From Leptothoe spongobia TAU-MAC 1115 (GTDB lineage: Bacteria; Cyanobacteriota; Cyanobacteriia; Phormidesmidales; Phormidesmidaceae): a stretch of DNA of 64,000 nt. Shown here one piece after another: positions 46,329-53,781 of the stretch (position 1 is the stretch's first letter; each line of letters begins with the position of its first letter). Below the pieces are notes generated by a model. It saw nothing but the letters and a program-made list of their open reading frames with translations, made no database searches and was not told the origin of the DNA. The stretch covers positions 35,445-99,444 of the forward strand of contig NZ_JADOES010000016.1 of assembly GCF_018739885.1 (NCBI RefSeq). The letters run 5' to 3'. The translations under genes and the position numbers were made by a program.

Positions 46329-47777
46329 TTAAACAATTTTAGATTCAATTTTAGAGTCGATTGGTAATGGTCTACGCTTGTTTTGTCCAGGGTTCAATAC
46401 CGTGGTAAACGCACGTATCTTATTTTCAATCTCTTGCCATTCATCTCTAGGTTTAGAGCCTGGTACAATACCTGCCCCGGCAAACAGGGAAAGCTGATCG
46501 TTGACGACTAACCCTGAGCGAATGGCCACCGCAAATTCAGTGTTATCATGGCCAACCCAGCCCACAGGGGCCGCATACCAACCTCGTTCAAACGGTTCCA
46601 GTTGCTCAATGGCTTCTCGTGCCGGTTGTTTGGGATACCCACCGACAGCGGGGGTAGGATGTAGTGACGATAAGATTTTCCCATCATCGACCCCATCGAC
46701 CAAAATACCATTACACGCCGTGTGTAAATGTTGTACCTGGCTTAATTTCAAAAGTGCGGGGGCTTGATCTAGACCCACCAACTTACAGAGCTGGGAGAGC
46801 GACTCTCGCAGGCTATGGACCACAAATTGATGTTCCCGATTATCTTTCTCGGAGGTTAGCAGGTCCTGTCCCAGACTCTGATCGTCAGCCAGGAACTGTC
46901 CCCGTGGGCGGGTGCCGGCAATTGCTTCAGTTTGCAATAAGCAGCCTAGTCGATGATAAAGACGTTCGGGCGAGGCCCCTATAAACGCCTTACCTGCCTG
47001 AGGTTGAAAGCAAAAGCGAAATAGACGAGTATGGCCTTGCTGTATGGCCATCAATAACGACAACGGCTCAACCTTTTGAGAAAATAGGAAATCAGAACGG
47101 CGTGCCAGGACAATTTTTGCCAGAATGTCTTTTTGCAGAGTGTTTAATGCCTTTTTCAGCATCGTTTGCCAGCCCCATTGGCTAGGGAAATCTTGACGGT
47201 TGATCACCTTGGGCAGCCTTAGGGATGGTTTCTCTGGCGTAAAGGAAAGCTGATTTAGCTGGTTTAAGAGAGCAGCCAGTTGCTGTGGGTAAGGCAAATC
47301 CTCAGATAGTAGAAAATTACAGGCCAGATAAGTTTTTCCTGCGGCAGCGTACACTTCAAACTGAGGTACCACAAAACGATAGGTGCCAAATTCTTGCCAT
47401 TGCTGTGCCAGCGAAGATCCTGGCTGAAAGCTAAAGCCACCATAGTAACGAACCGAGGCGTTTGCCGGTAATCGCTGCTGCATATGGGAGAACACTGTCG
47501 AGAAATCGGGGGTGGATTGGCTATGCAATATATCGGTTGCCCCTACACCTGCCATATCGAATCGACCCTCTCGATCAGACCAATAAGTTTTGATTTCAGC
47601 AGTTTGTTGTGACAACCAACCTAGGGGATCTAACCGATCGATGTCCACCTGAATACGGATGATTTTAGCTTTAGCGGCAGGTGGCAGCTGATGAATTTCA
47701 TGATCAAAGAAGAATTCTAGTTTATGCCGCAATCGCTGGCGTGGCGGCATCTGTACAACACTTGAGATACTGACCAT
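46329..47777 (-). CDS. menF: Isochorismate synthase
   Basis: 482 residues from ATG 47777, which has GGAAGG ahead and follows the menG stop by 7 bases; earlier starts run into menG. Chorismate-binding enzyme: KIVLARRSDF, FIGASPERL, AGTRPRGQ, HPTPAVGGYPK and GAGIVPGSKPRDEWQEIENK. It commits chorismate to quinone synthesis. It is annotated menF rather than a siderophore or salicylate isochorismate synthase because menD, menB, menE and menA follow. Confidence 0.92.
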   Translation of the reverse strand: MVSISSVVQMPPRQRLRHKLEFFFDHEIHQLPPAAKAKIIRIQVDIDRLDPLGWLSQQTAEIKTYWSDREGRFDMAGVGATDILHSQSTPDFSTVFSHMQQRLPANASVRYYGGFSFQPGSSLAQQWQEFGTYRFVVPQFEVYAAAGKTYLACNFLLSEDLPYPQQLAALLNQLNQLSFTPEKPSLRLPKVINRQDFPSQWGWQTMLKKALNTLQKDILAKIVLARRSDFLFSQKVEPLSLLMAIQQGHTRLFRFCFQPQAGKAFIGASPERLYHRLGCLLQTEAIAGTRPRGQFLADDQSLGQDLLTSEKDNREHQFVVHSLRESLSQLCKLVGLDQAPALLKLSQVQHLHTACNGILVDGVDDGKILSSLHPTPAVGGYPKQPAREAIEQLEPFERGWYAAPVGWVGHDNTEFAVAIRSGLVVNDQLSLFAGAGIVPGSKPRDEWQEIENKIRAFTTVLNPGQNKRRPLPIDSKIESKIV

Positions 47778-47784
47778 TTTTCGT

Positions 47785-48543
47785 TTACCTTCCTTCGGAT
47801 TTTTCTGGTTTGCGGATAGCAATGAGTCGGCCTGCGGCACCTCCTGTATAGGTATTTGTTTGAGTGACCTCGGCATTAAAACTATTGAGTAGACAGGCAA
47901 AGTCATTAATCTTCAGTTGGTTAATGATGCTTTCTGCCAGGTAGCGATAGGGGGTAACATCTTCGATAAAAGGGCGTAATAGTTCAGGCATTACGCGGCG
48001 CATCCAGAGGGTATAGAGTTGTTGCCACCAGCGAGGAGATTGGGGATAGAAGTGATCCAGGATGAGTAGGTGTCCACCGGGGCATAGGACTCGCAGCATT
48101 TCGGTGAGGGCTTGTTCTCGGTCTGGAAAATTGCGAAAGGTGAATGTGGTGATCACCCAGTCATAGCTGGCATCGGGACAATCCAGGCCACAGACGTCAC
48201 CTTCGAAGTAGGTGCCTTGGGGGTCCAGTCGGCGAGCTTCAGCCAGCATTCCTGGAGAGAGGTCCATGCCCTCGATGTGGGCGGCTGGATATTTCCGGCT
48301 CAGGTAACGGGTGGATTCTCCTGTACCACAGCCGATATCGAGCATTCTGTCGCCTGGTTGTGGGGTTAAATCGCTCAGAGCCTGACGGTACCAGAGGCTG
48401 GTGTGACCGAGAAAGACGATGGTTCTGAGAAAGTCGTAGCGAGTGGAGATATTATCGAATAGGGTACGGATATAATGGCGTTTACTGTTGCCTGTGAGTT
48501 GGATAACTTGCCTCGGTTCAAGGGAAGATTGATGGGGAGCCAT
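47785..48543 (-). CDS. menG: Demethylphylloquinone/demethylmenaquinone methyltransferase, UbiE/MenG family
   Basis: 252 residues from ATG 48543. An in-frame ATG at 48600 lies inside the shared upstream motif and is rejected. SAM motif RMLDIGCGTGESTRYLS, then EGMDLSPGML, TFRNFPDREQAL and RVLCPGGHLLILD, which are UbiE/MenG hallmarks. It performs the ring methylation that finishes phylloquinone. It is first in the men operon and is preceded by three tandem copies of the shared motif. Confidence 0.9.
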   Translation of the reverse strand: MAPHQSSLEPRQVIQLTGNSKRHYIRTLFDNISTRYDFLRTIVFLGHTSLWYRQALSDLTPQPGDRMLDIGCGTGESTRYLSRKYPAAHIEGMDLSPGMLAEARRLDPQGTYFEGDVCGLDCPDASYDWVITTFTFRNFPDREQALTEMLRVLCPGGHLLILDHFYPQSPRWWQQLYTLWMRRVMPELLRPFIEDVTPYRYLAESIINQLKINDFACLLNSFNAEVTQTNTYTGGAAGRLIAIRKPEKSEGR

Positions 48544-48595
48544 AGTTGTTTCAGCAAGATTACTGTTTTCTACGTTATGAAGAAAGTTATGGGTT

Positions 48596-48852
48596 GTCAT
48601 TACAGTAAATGTCTGGTGTTTTAGAGAGATAACATTAGCGTAGGGTGCTGTTAATAACGCACCGAATCAAAGGTCTCTGGCTTCACGAATTGTCGTTACA
48701 GGAAATGTCTGGTATTTTAGGAGGATTGCCAGACAATGTCAGCATTAGCGTAGGGTGCTGTTAGTAACGCACCGAATTAAAGGTTTCTGGCTTTATGAAT
48801 TGCCGTTACAGAAAACGTCTAGTGTTTTAAGAGGGATATTAGGTAATGTCAG
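48596..48852 (-). promoter_or_regulatory. Triplicated shared upstream motif before the men operon (copies 8-10)
   Basis: Three copies of the TTACAG...GTCTGG box begin at 48596, 48692 and 48802. They are embedded in a ~100-base tandem repeat whose units also share AGCGTAGGGTGCTGTTA and TAACGCACCGAAT. The first copy lies about 50 bases from the menG start. The array suggests tandem promoters or stacked operators. Confidence 0.6.
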
Positions 48853-48867
48853 ACTGAATCAAAAACT

Positions 48868-49080
48868 CAGATCTTGCACCTGGCGAGGAAGCGTCAACCC
48901 GCCTTGGACTCAAAGTCGCAAGGCTAACTGGATCAAAACCCACTAAAAGAGGTTCGTAACTTATAGTCGATCCCAAATAGCATGAGTGGTTTTGTCGCTT
49001 TAGCAGACAGCACCAATTAGCGCTGGGTTTTGAACCTGGCGTGGGTTTAAGCCTCATAACCAACATTAGTGCAAGATCTG
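48868..49080. repeat. MITE-like interspersed repeat, copy B (complete)
   Basis: 213 bases bounded by a perfect 12-bp terminal inverted repeat (CAGATCTTGCAC/GTGCAAGATCTG). The interior matches copy A at 24891 over most of its length. No open frame. Confidence 0.75.
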
Positions 49081-49085
49081 AAAAT

Positions 49086-49234
49086 CAAAACCCACTAAAG
49101 GGGTTGAAGATCGCTGAAAGCTCATATTCAGAGCCTTTCAGCTAACTTGTCCCTTTAGTGGACAGCCCTCAATTAGCGCTGGGTTTTGAACCCGGCGTGG
49201 GTTTGAGCCTCACAACTGACTTAGCACAAGTCTG
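49086..49234. repeat. MITE-like interspersed repeat, copy C (right half)
   Basis: Starts at the internal AAAACCCACTAAA block and ends TTAGCACAAGTCTG. It lacks the left end of copies A and B. It directly follows copy B and lies ~35 bases from the IS200-like element. Confidence 0.7.
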
Positions 49235-49264
49235 ATTAAAAGCAATAAGTTCACTACATAACTG

Positions 49265-49905
49265 AGGGAAGCCACTGGTTTGACCAGTGAGACTAGAAAA
49301 GCTTTGAGCGTTCCAGCAGTAAAGTAACTCCCACGGTGGCTTGAATCAGCCGAACCGTAGGAGGAAAAGACAATGACGGAATTGTATCAAAGCTTGTCTC
49401 ATTCAAAGTGGGACTGCACCTACCATGTTGTGTTTGTGCCGAAATATCGGCGGAAGGTGATGTTTGGAGAAATTCGTAAGTTTCTTGGGCCAATATTTCA
49501 TGAATTGGCCCGCCAGAAAGAGTGTCGGATCGTTGAGGGGCATCTGATGCCGGATCATGTGCATATGTGTATTGAGATCCCACCAAAGTACTCTGTCGCG
49601 TCGGTGATCGGGTTTCTTAAAGGCAAGAGTGCCATCGCGATAGCAAGGCAATTCAAAGGAAAAGCGCGCAATTTCAGTGGAGAAGCGTTTTGGGCAAGGG
49701 GGTATGCGGTCTCGACAGTGGGGTTTGAGTTAGAGGTTGTGAAACGTTATATCCGAGACCAGGATATTGCGGATAAGAGCGGTCAATTCTAACCCATCAA
49801 GCCGGAGTAACGTCTGGCAGGGATAGAGCACTCCCGGCAAGGACACCCGCCTTTGAGGCGGTCCTATTCATCAAGCCACCGGCTTTGCCGGGGGTGTGCT
49901 GACTC
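49265..49905 (+). mobile_element. IS200/IS605-type insertion sequence
   Basis: A ~640-base element with a single tnpA. The left end has a hairpin with stem CACTGGT/ACCAGTG at 49273-49289. The right end has an imperfect hairpin CCACCGGC-TTT-GCCGGGGGTG at 49877-49896. There are no inverted terminal repeats, as expected for this family. Exact cleavage points are approximate. The right end overlaps the 3' end of the NHNE polyprotein gene. Confidence 0.75.
49373..49792 (+). CDS. tnpA: IS200/IS605 family transposase TnpA (HUH Y1)
   Basis: 139 residues with AGGAGG before the start. The HUH metal motif is PDHVHM (~63-68) and the catalytic Tyr is probably in VKRYIRDQ (~126). The N-terminus HVVFVPKYRRKVMF is typical. 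It cuts and joins single-stranded DNA at hairpin ends. Full length and apparently functional; no TnpB partner. The only intact transposase in the window. Confidence 0.92.
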   Translation: MTELYQSLSHSKWDCTYHVVFVPKYRRKVMFGEIRKFLGPIFHELARQKECRIVEGHLMPDHVHMCIEIPPKYSVASVIGFLKGKSAIAIARQFKGKARNFSGEAFWARGYAVSTVGFELEVVKRYIRDQDIADKSGQF

Positions 49906-51364
49906 TATTAAACCAGGCGTTCCCCAAGCGTTCCCTAATGACGGATAAGATTGTCTCATTATGATTTGCACCACAATTGGAAATGTTAGTACATTCATCT
50001 TCTGGCTGATATCGGATTCCAGCTGAGATCGCATTCAAGTTTTTCTCACTAAGCTCAACGGTTTTGTCTGATTGCGCCTGAGAAACAGCTTCAGTATTAC
50101 TCATCGTTTCATTATGATTATGACCACATTCCCAAGGCAGACAACCTCCATCGCCTCGTGTTCCGCCTGCGATCGCAGCCAAATCCTTTTCAGAGAGATC
50201 AACAACTTTGTCTAAGTTAGTTTGAGTAGCAACTACAGTATTGACTAATGTTTCATTATGGTTCTGACCACATTCCCAAGGCATACAGTTGCCGTCGTCG
50301 CTTCGAGTTCCGCCCGCGATTATAGCCAACTCTTTTTCAGAAAGATCAACGATTTTTTGTGATTCAGGTTGAGACGCATCTGTTACAGTTTCATTGTGGT
50401 TTGAGCCACACATCCAAGGAAGGCAACTACCGTCATCTTGCATTCCGCCTGTGATCGTGGGCAAGTCTTTTTCGGACAGGCAAACGGTGGTTGATGATTC
50501 AGGTTGAGACACATCCGCATTCATTACGATTTCATTGTGATTGCCACCACAGGCCCACCGAGGGCACTCACTACCACCCTGAGTACCGGCTGAGATCATC
50601 TCTAGATTATTCTCGCTAATTTCAAAAGGCTTCTGGGGCTTGAAGTAAGTAACAGGTACCACCGTTTCATTAGCCAGTAAGGAACTGTATTCTGTATTCT
50701 GTATTCTGTGTTCTACCCTTGGGAGAACGTCCTGCTTTGAGTTGATCCCCCTCATCACTTCATTATGATTATGACCACATTCCCAAGGCATAAAGTTTTC
50801 ATCACTTTGTGAACCTGCTGAGATACTAGTCAGTTCTTCTGTAGAAAGTTCAACCCTTTTGTCTGATTTGGCATTGAAAACAGCTTCAGTATTACTCATC
50901 GTTTCATTATGATTATGACCACAGTCCCAGGGGTTACAGCCACCTCCGTCGCCTCGTGTTCCTCCCGCAATCTTAGCTAAATCTTTTGCAGAGAGGTCAA
51001 CAACTTTATCTAATTTAGTTTGAGTGGCGACTACAGTATCGGTCATCGTTTCATTGTGATTTTGGCCGCAGTCCCAAGGTAGACAGCCTCCGTCGCCTTG
51101 TGTTCCGCCTGAGATCGCAGCCAAATCTTTTTCAGAGAGATCAACGATTGTTTGTGATTCAGGTTGAGCCGTATTCGTTACGATTTCATTATGATTTAAG
51201 CCACACATCCAAGGAGGGCACCCACCGTCGTCTTGTATTCCACCTATGATCGCTTCCAAATCCTCTTTACTCGTTTCAATAACCTTTGACATTGGCAGTT
51301 GAAAGGCTGCTTGAGAATGTGGTTTTAAGGTTTTTGTGGATTCGTATTTTTTGTAAGCTAACAT
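49871..51364 (-). CDS. Nine-module NHNE-family RiPP polyprotein precursor
   Basis: 497 residues with a GGAG box 5 bases before ATG. After a ~27-residue lead-in there are nine modules of ~45-50 residues. Each has a leader-like segment (consensus VDLSEKDLAAIAGG), then a core of ~20 residues whose usual form is TRGDGGCLPWECGHNHNET, then a linker. Most cores have Cys-x-Pro-Trp-x-Cys-Gly; module 4 has lost the first Cys and module 9 is divergent. GG or AG ends each leader segment, so a C39 peptidase could release nine peptides. Linkers 1-3 match linkers 6-8, showing duplication of a multi-module block. The last ~10 residues (STPPAKPVA) come from the IS200 right end. No modifying enzyme is adjacent. 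I do not know this family. An amino-acid dehydrogenase gene ends 39 bases upstream. Confidence 0.8.
   Translation of the reverse strand: MLAYKKYESTKTLKPHSQAAFQLPMSKVIETSKEDLEAIIGGIQDDGGCPPWMCGLNHNEIVTNTAQPESQTIVDLSEKDLAAISGGTQGDGGCLPWDCGQNHNETMTDTVVATQTKLDKVVDLSAKDLAKIAGGTRGDGGGCNPWDCGHNHNETMSNTEAVFNAKSDKRVELSTEELTSISAGSQSDENFMPWECGHNHNEVMRGINSKQDVLPRVEHRIQNTEYSSLLANETVVPVTYFKPQKPFEISENNLEMISAGTQGGSECPRWACGGNHNEIVMNADVSQPESSTTVCLSEKDLPTITGGMQDDGSCLPWMCGSNHNETVTDASQPESQKIVDLSEKELAIIAGGTRSDDGNCMPWECGQNHNETLVNTVVATQTNLDKVVDLSEKDLAAIAGGTRGDGGCLPWECGHNHNETMSNTEAVSQAQSDKTVELSEKNLNAISAGIRYQPEDECTNISNCGANHNETILSVIRERLGNAWFNRVSTPPAKPVA
50686..50713. repeat. Heptanucleotide tandem repeat inside the NHNE polyprotein gene
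   Basis: Three TGTATTC units followed by one TGTGTTC. It resembles the heptanucleotide short tandem repeats (STRR) of cyanobacteria. It lies in linker 4. Since 7 is not a multiple of 3, gain or loss of a unit would shift the frame and remove modules 5-9. Confidence 0.85.
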
Positions 51365-51403
51365 TTTTCTCCGTAGAAGTTGTTCCTGTAAATTGACAAT
51401 GTT

Positions 51404-52450
51404 CTAGGCCGTACGATGCTGATTTTGTATTCGTCGAGTACTGGCTACTTGTTGGGCTGCCTCAACAGTGGAGATATTGGTATCTCTAGCACAATTGAAA
51501 ATCTCTAATAATGTGTCATAAATACCATGAATATGATTATTGACCCTAGCTGTTTGATACCCAATTAATTCATGGTAGACATTGATCAGTCCACCCGCAT
51601 TAATGACAAAATCAGGGCAATAAAGAATTTCTTGCTGCTTAAGTAATGCTGCATCTCGATCTGTATTTGCTAGCTGGTTGTTTGCACAACCGGCAATAAT
51701 CGGGGCTTTGATGCTTGGTAATGTAGATTGATTAATTACACCACCTAATGCACAAGGTGAAAAGACATCAACGTCTAGTGCTGTTATTTGGCTGGCGGGA
51801 ACAACGGTCGCTTGATAGCGCTGTTGTATCCAGGCCGTTTTTTGGCTATCTAAATCACTCACAAAAAGCTGAGCGCCCTGTTCTGATAGATAATGACAGA
51901 GGGCCTGGCCCACATTGCCTAAGCCTTGCACTGCGACTTTTAAGCCTTTAAGCGTTGGTGACTGCCACCGAAATTCCACTGCTGCTGTGATGCCCAGTAG
52001 AACACCTTGAGCGGTTGCGATCGCAGGCCCTCCTCCTTTTTCGTGTACCCCGACCACATGATTCGTGATCTGATTCATGGTACGCACATCTTGAGCACTC
52101 AGGTTAACGTCTTGCCCAGTGACAAATCGACCACCCAGGCTATCGACAAAGCGAGCGTAGGCTTTGAGTAAGGCGTCTGTTTTGGCTTCAGGATGGGTAA
52201 TAATGACACCCTTAGCCCCCCCGACCGGAATATTGGCACAAGTGGCCTTATCGGTCATGCTTCGACTCAGACGCAAAACGTCTTGCAGGGCATTGGCTTC
52301 ATCGGTATAGGGCCAGAGACGCGTAGCCCCCATAGCTCGCCCAGGTGTGGTGTCGTGTAAGGCGATGATGGCTTTGAGCCCTGTGGCGCTATCGTGACAG
52401 TACAAAACCTGTTCGTGATCTGAACTTTGAATTGTTTGAAAAAGTTCCAT
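51404..52450 (-). CDS. Leu/Phe/Val dehydrogenase family amino-acid dehydrogenase
   Basis: 348 residues from ATG 52450 with AAGGA 9 bases ahead (an earlier in-frame start at 52513 overlaps the upstream gene). Motifs: GGAKGVI with the catalytic Lys (~78), TGQDVNLS, and the NAD-binding VAVQGLGNVGQAL; substrate loop NAGGLINVYHE. It oxidatively deaminates a branched-chain or aromatic amino acid to a keto acid, or the reverse. The family includes the scytonemin enzyme ScyB, but no other scytonemin gene is here. It is paired with a GRAS-type methyltransferase 47 bases upstream. Confidence 0.87.
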   Translation of the reverse strand: MELFQTIQSSDHEQVLYCHDSATGLKAIIALHDTTPGRAMGATRLWPYTDEANALQDVLRLSRSMTDKATCANIPVGGAKGVIITHPEAKTDALLKAYARFVDSLGGRFVTGQDVNLSAQDVRTMNQITNHVVGVHEKGGGPAIATAQGVLLGITAAVEFRWQSPTLKGLKVAVQGLGNVGQALCHYLSEQGAQLFVSDLDSQKTAWIQQRYQATVVPASQITALDVDVFSPCALGGVINQSTLPSIKAPIIAGCANNQLANTDRDAALLKQQEILYCPDFVINAGGLINVYHELIGYQTARVNNHIHGIYDTLLEIFNCARDTNISTVEAAQQVASTRRIQNQHRTA

Positions 52451-52497
52451 GCTTGTGAGTCCTTGATGCAAATGACAGTTAACAATTGCTGAGCTTG

Positions 52498-53682
52498 TTA
52501 AGCGTGGGCACAAATCAGTGAAACCAGTGGCACACCGTTATAGTCAAAGTTGAGGTAGTGATCAGCATGCGTTTGAATAGTGAATATGGACGAGTTGAAC
52601 AGGTCATCAATGTAGGGGAGTTTCAATGTGTAACCGCTCTGTTTCAGTCGATTAACCCAGGATTGAGCGGTTTCGTGACGTTCAATGCGGGCCGTGTTAT
52701 CAGCTTTGAGAACATCGACCACTTCGCGACCAAAGAAACAAGTTTTTAAACCAGCTTTGCTTTGCTGATCGATTGCCAGGGCATCGATCATTTTAAAGAC
52801 ATTACTGTAATGACGCCAGCAGTTTTGAAACCGAATGCGGAAGTCTGACTCCAGGTGATCGGTATTGGGCTCCGCCAATACAATGAGTGTTGGATTGAGC
52901 TGATGCAATCGCTGTAGCATCACTGTTCGTACATCTTGTCCGGCTTGATCGCGAATATGATGCAAGGCAAACGAAGCGTTGATAATTGGACTATCACATC
53001 GATCTCTCAGGTGTTGCCAATCTTGATTATCGAGATTTTCAATACCGTTGCAAAATTCGGTAAAGGTGACCTCTAGCTCTAGCTGCTGGGCGGCTGTTGC
53101 GATCGCTTGTTTAGCCAAAGATAAACTTTCTTCTGAGGGTTCTATACCGATAATGTGAATCCGTTGGAGTCTTCTAGCCCGATTGGCTAGCTGGTGAAGC
53201 AGTGCAACCATTTGCCTCCCGGTACCAATGCCAATGTCAACCAGGGTGATCTCATCACGTCCATCGCAGGCATCGATGAGTAAGCCTATTGCCAGTTGGC
53301 TGATCAATGAGACTAAAGGTACTTGGTTCGCTAGCAGATTAAATAGTTGAATTTGAGGAATTTCATAGGGTTTTAGATAAAGGTTGGCTTTGTCGGCCAC
53401 CTCATCGGAGAGATGCTCTGCCAGAGCACGGGCAAAAATTAAGTGAGTGATCGCATCGGAGTCAGTGGAGCTATTGATAGTATCCAACAGTTGGTTTAAC
53501 TGCTGTTGTGCTGTTTGCATTCTTTGTTGCGCAATCAAATCCACAATGTTGAAAAGTTGGGCCTGGTTACAACTTGCTTGAGTATGGCTAGTAATGGGTG
53601 TGGGTTCAATCAGAGAATTCTCTAACAGCATCCCCAAACGAACACCGGTAGTCAGTGTTTGTTTCTTACGATTAGGGTCCAT
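52498..53682 (-). CDS. Bacterial GRAS-family Rossmann methyltransferase-like protein
   Basis: 394 residues with an AGAGGT box. Class I methyltransferase core: LVDIGIGTGRQMVALLHQLA (~145), then IIGIEPSEES. The C-terminal half matches the plant GRAS layout: LIVLAEPNTDH (cf. VTLVEQE), FRIRFQNCWRHYSNVFKMIDAL, FFGREVVDVLKADNTARIERHE and SWVNRLKQSGY. Plant GRAS proteins are transcription regulators; bacterial members are thought to be small-molecule methyltransferases. Paired with an amino-acid dehydrogenase, it may methylate an amino or keto acid. The family call by eye is good, the activity is inferred. Confidence 0.75.
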   Translation of the reverse strand: MDPNRKKQTLTTGVRLGMLLENSLIEPTPITSHTQASCNQAQLFNIVDLIAQQRMQTAQQQLNQLLDTINSSTDSDAITHLIFARALAEHLSDEVADKANLYLKPYEIPQIQLFNLLANQVPLVSLISQLAIGLLIDACDGRDEITLVDIGIGTGRQMVALLHQLANRARRLQRIHIIGIEPSEESLSLAKQAIATAAQQLELEVTFTEFCNGIENLDNQDWQHLRDRCDSPIINASFALHHIRDQAGQDVRTVMLQRLHQLNPTLIVLAEPNTDHLESDFRIRFQNCWRHYSNVFKMIDALAIDQQSKAGLKTCFFGREVVDVLKADNTARIERHETAQSWVNRLKQSGYTLKLPYIDDLFNSSIFTIQTHADHYLNFDYNGVPLVSLICAHA

Positions 53683-53781
53683 CAGTGTACCTCTTTCAAT
53701 TTGTTTTATGTTTTCTAGTTCAATGGGGATAATAAATATCGTTCTAGATATTTCAACCTATCAGACCTATTATTTTTAGGG

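Noticed and set aside
48544..48600. Longer MenG N-terminus from ATG 48600
   Set aside because: That ATG lies inside the repeated upstream motif; the SAM fold begins well after ATG 48543, which has normal family length.
49871..51364. NHNET as an N-glycosylation sequon array
   Set aside because: Asn-Glu-Thr does not fit N-x-S/T glycosylation in a cytoplasmic bacterial precursor without an oligosaccharyltransferase nearby; several modules have NHNE-Ile/Val instead of Thr.
51404..52450. Scytonemin gene scyB
   Set aside because: Same enzyme family, but none of the other scytonemin or aromatic-pathway genes are present.
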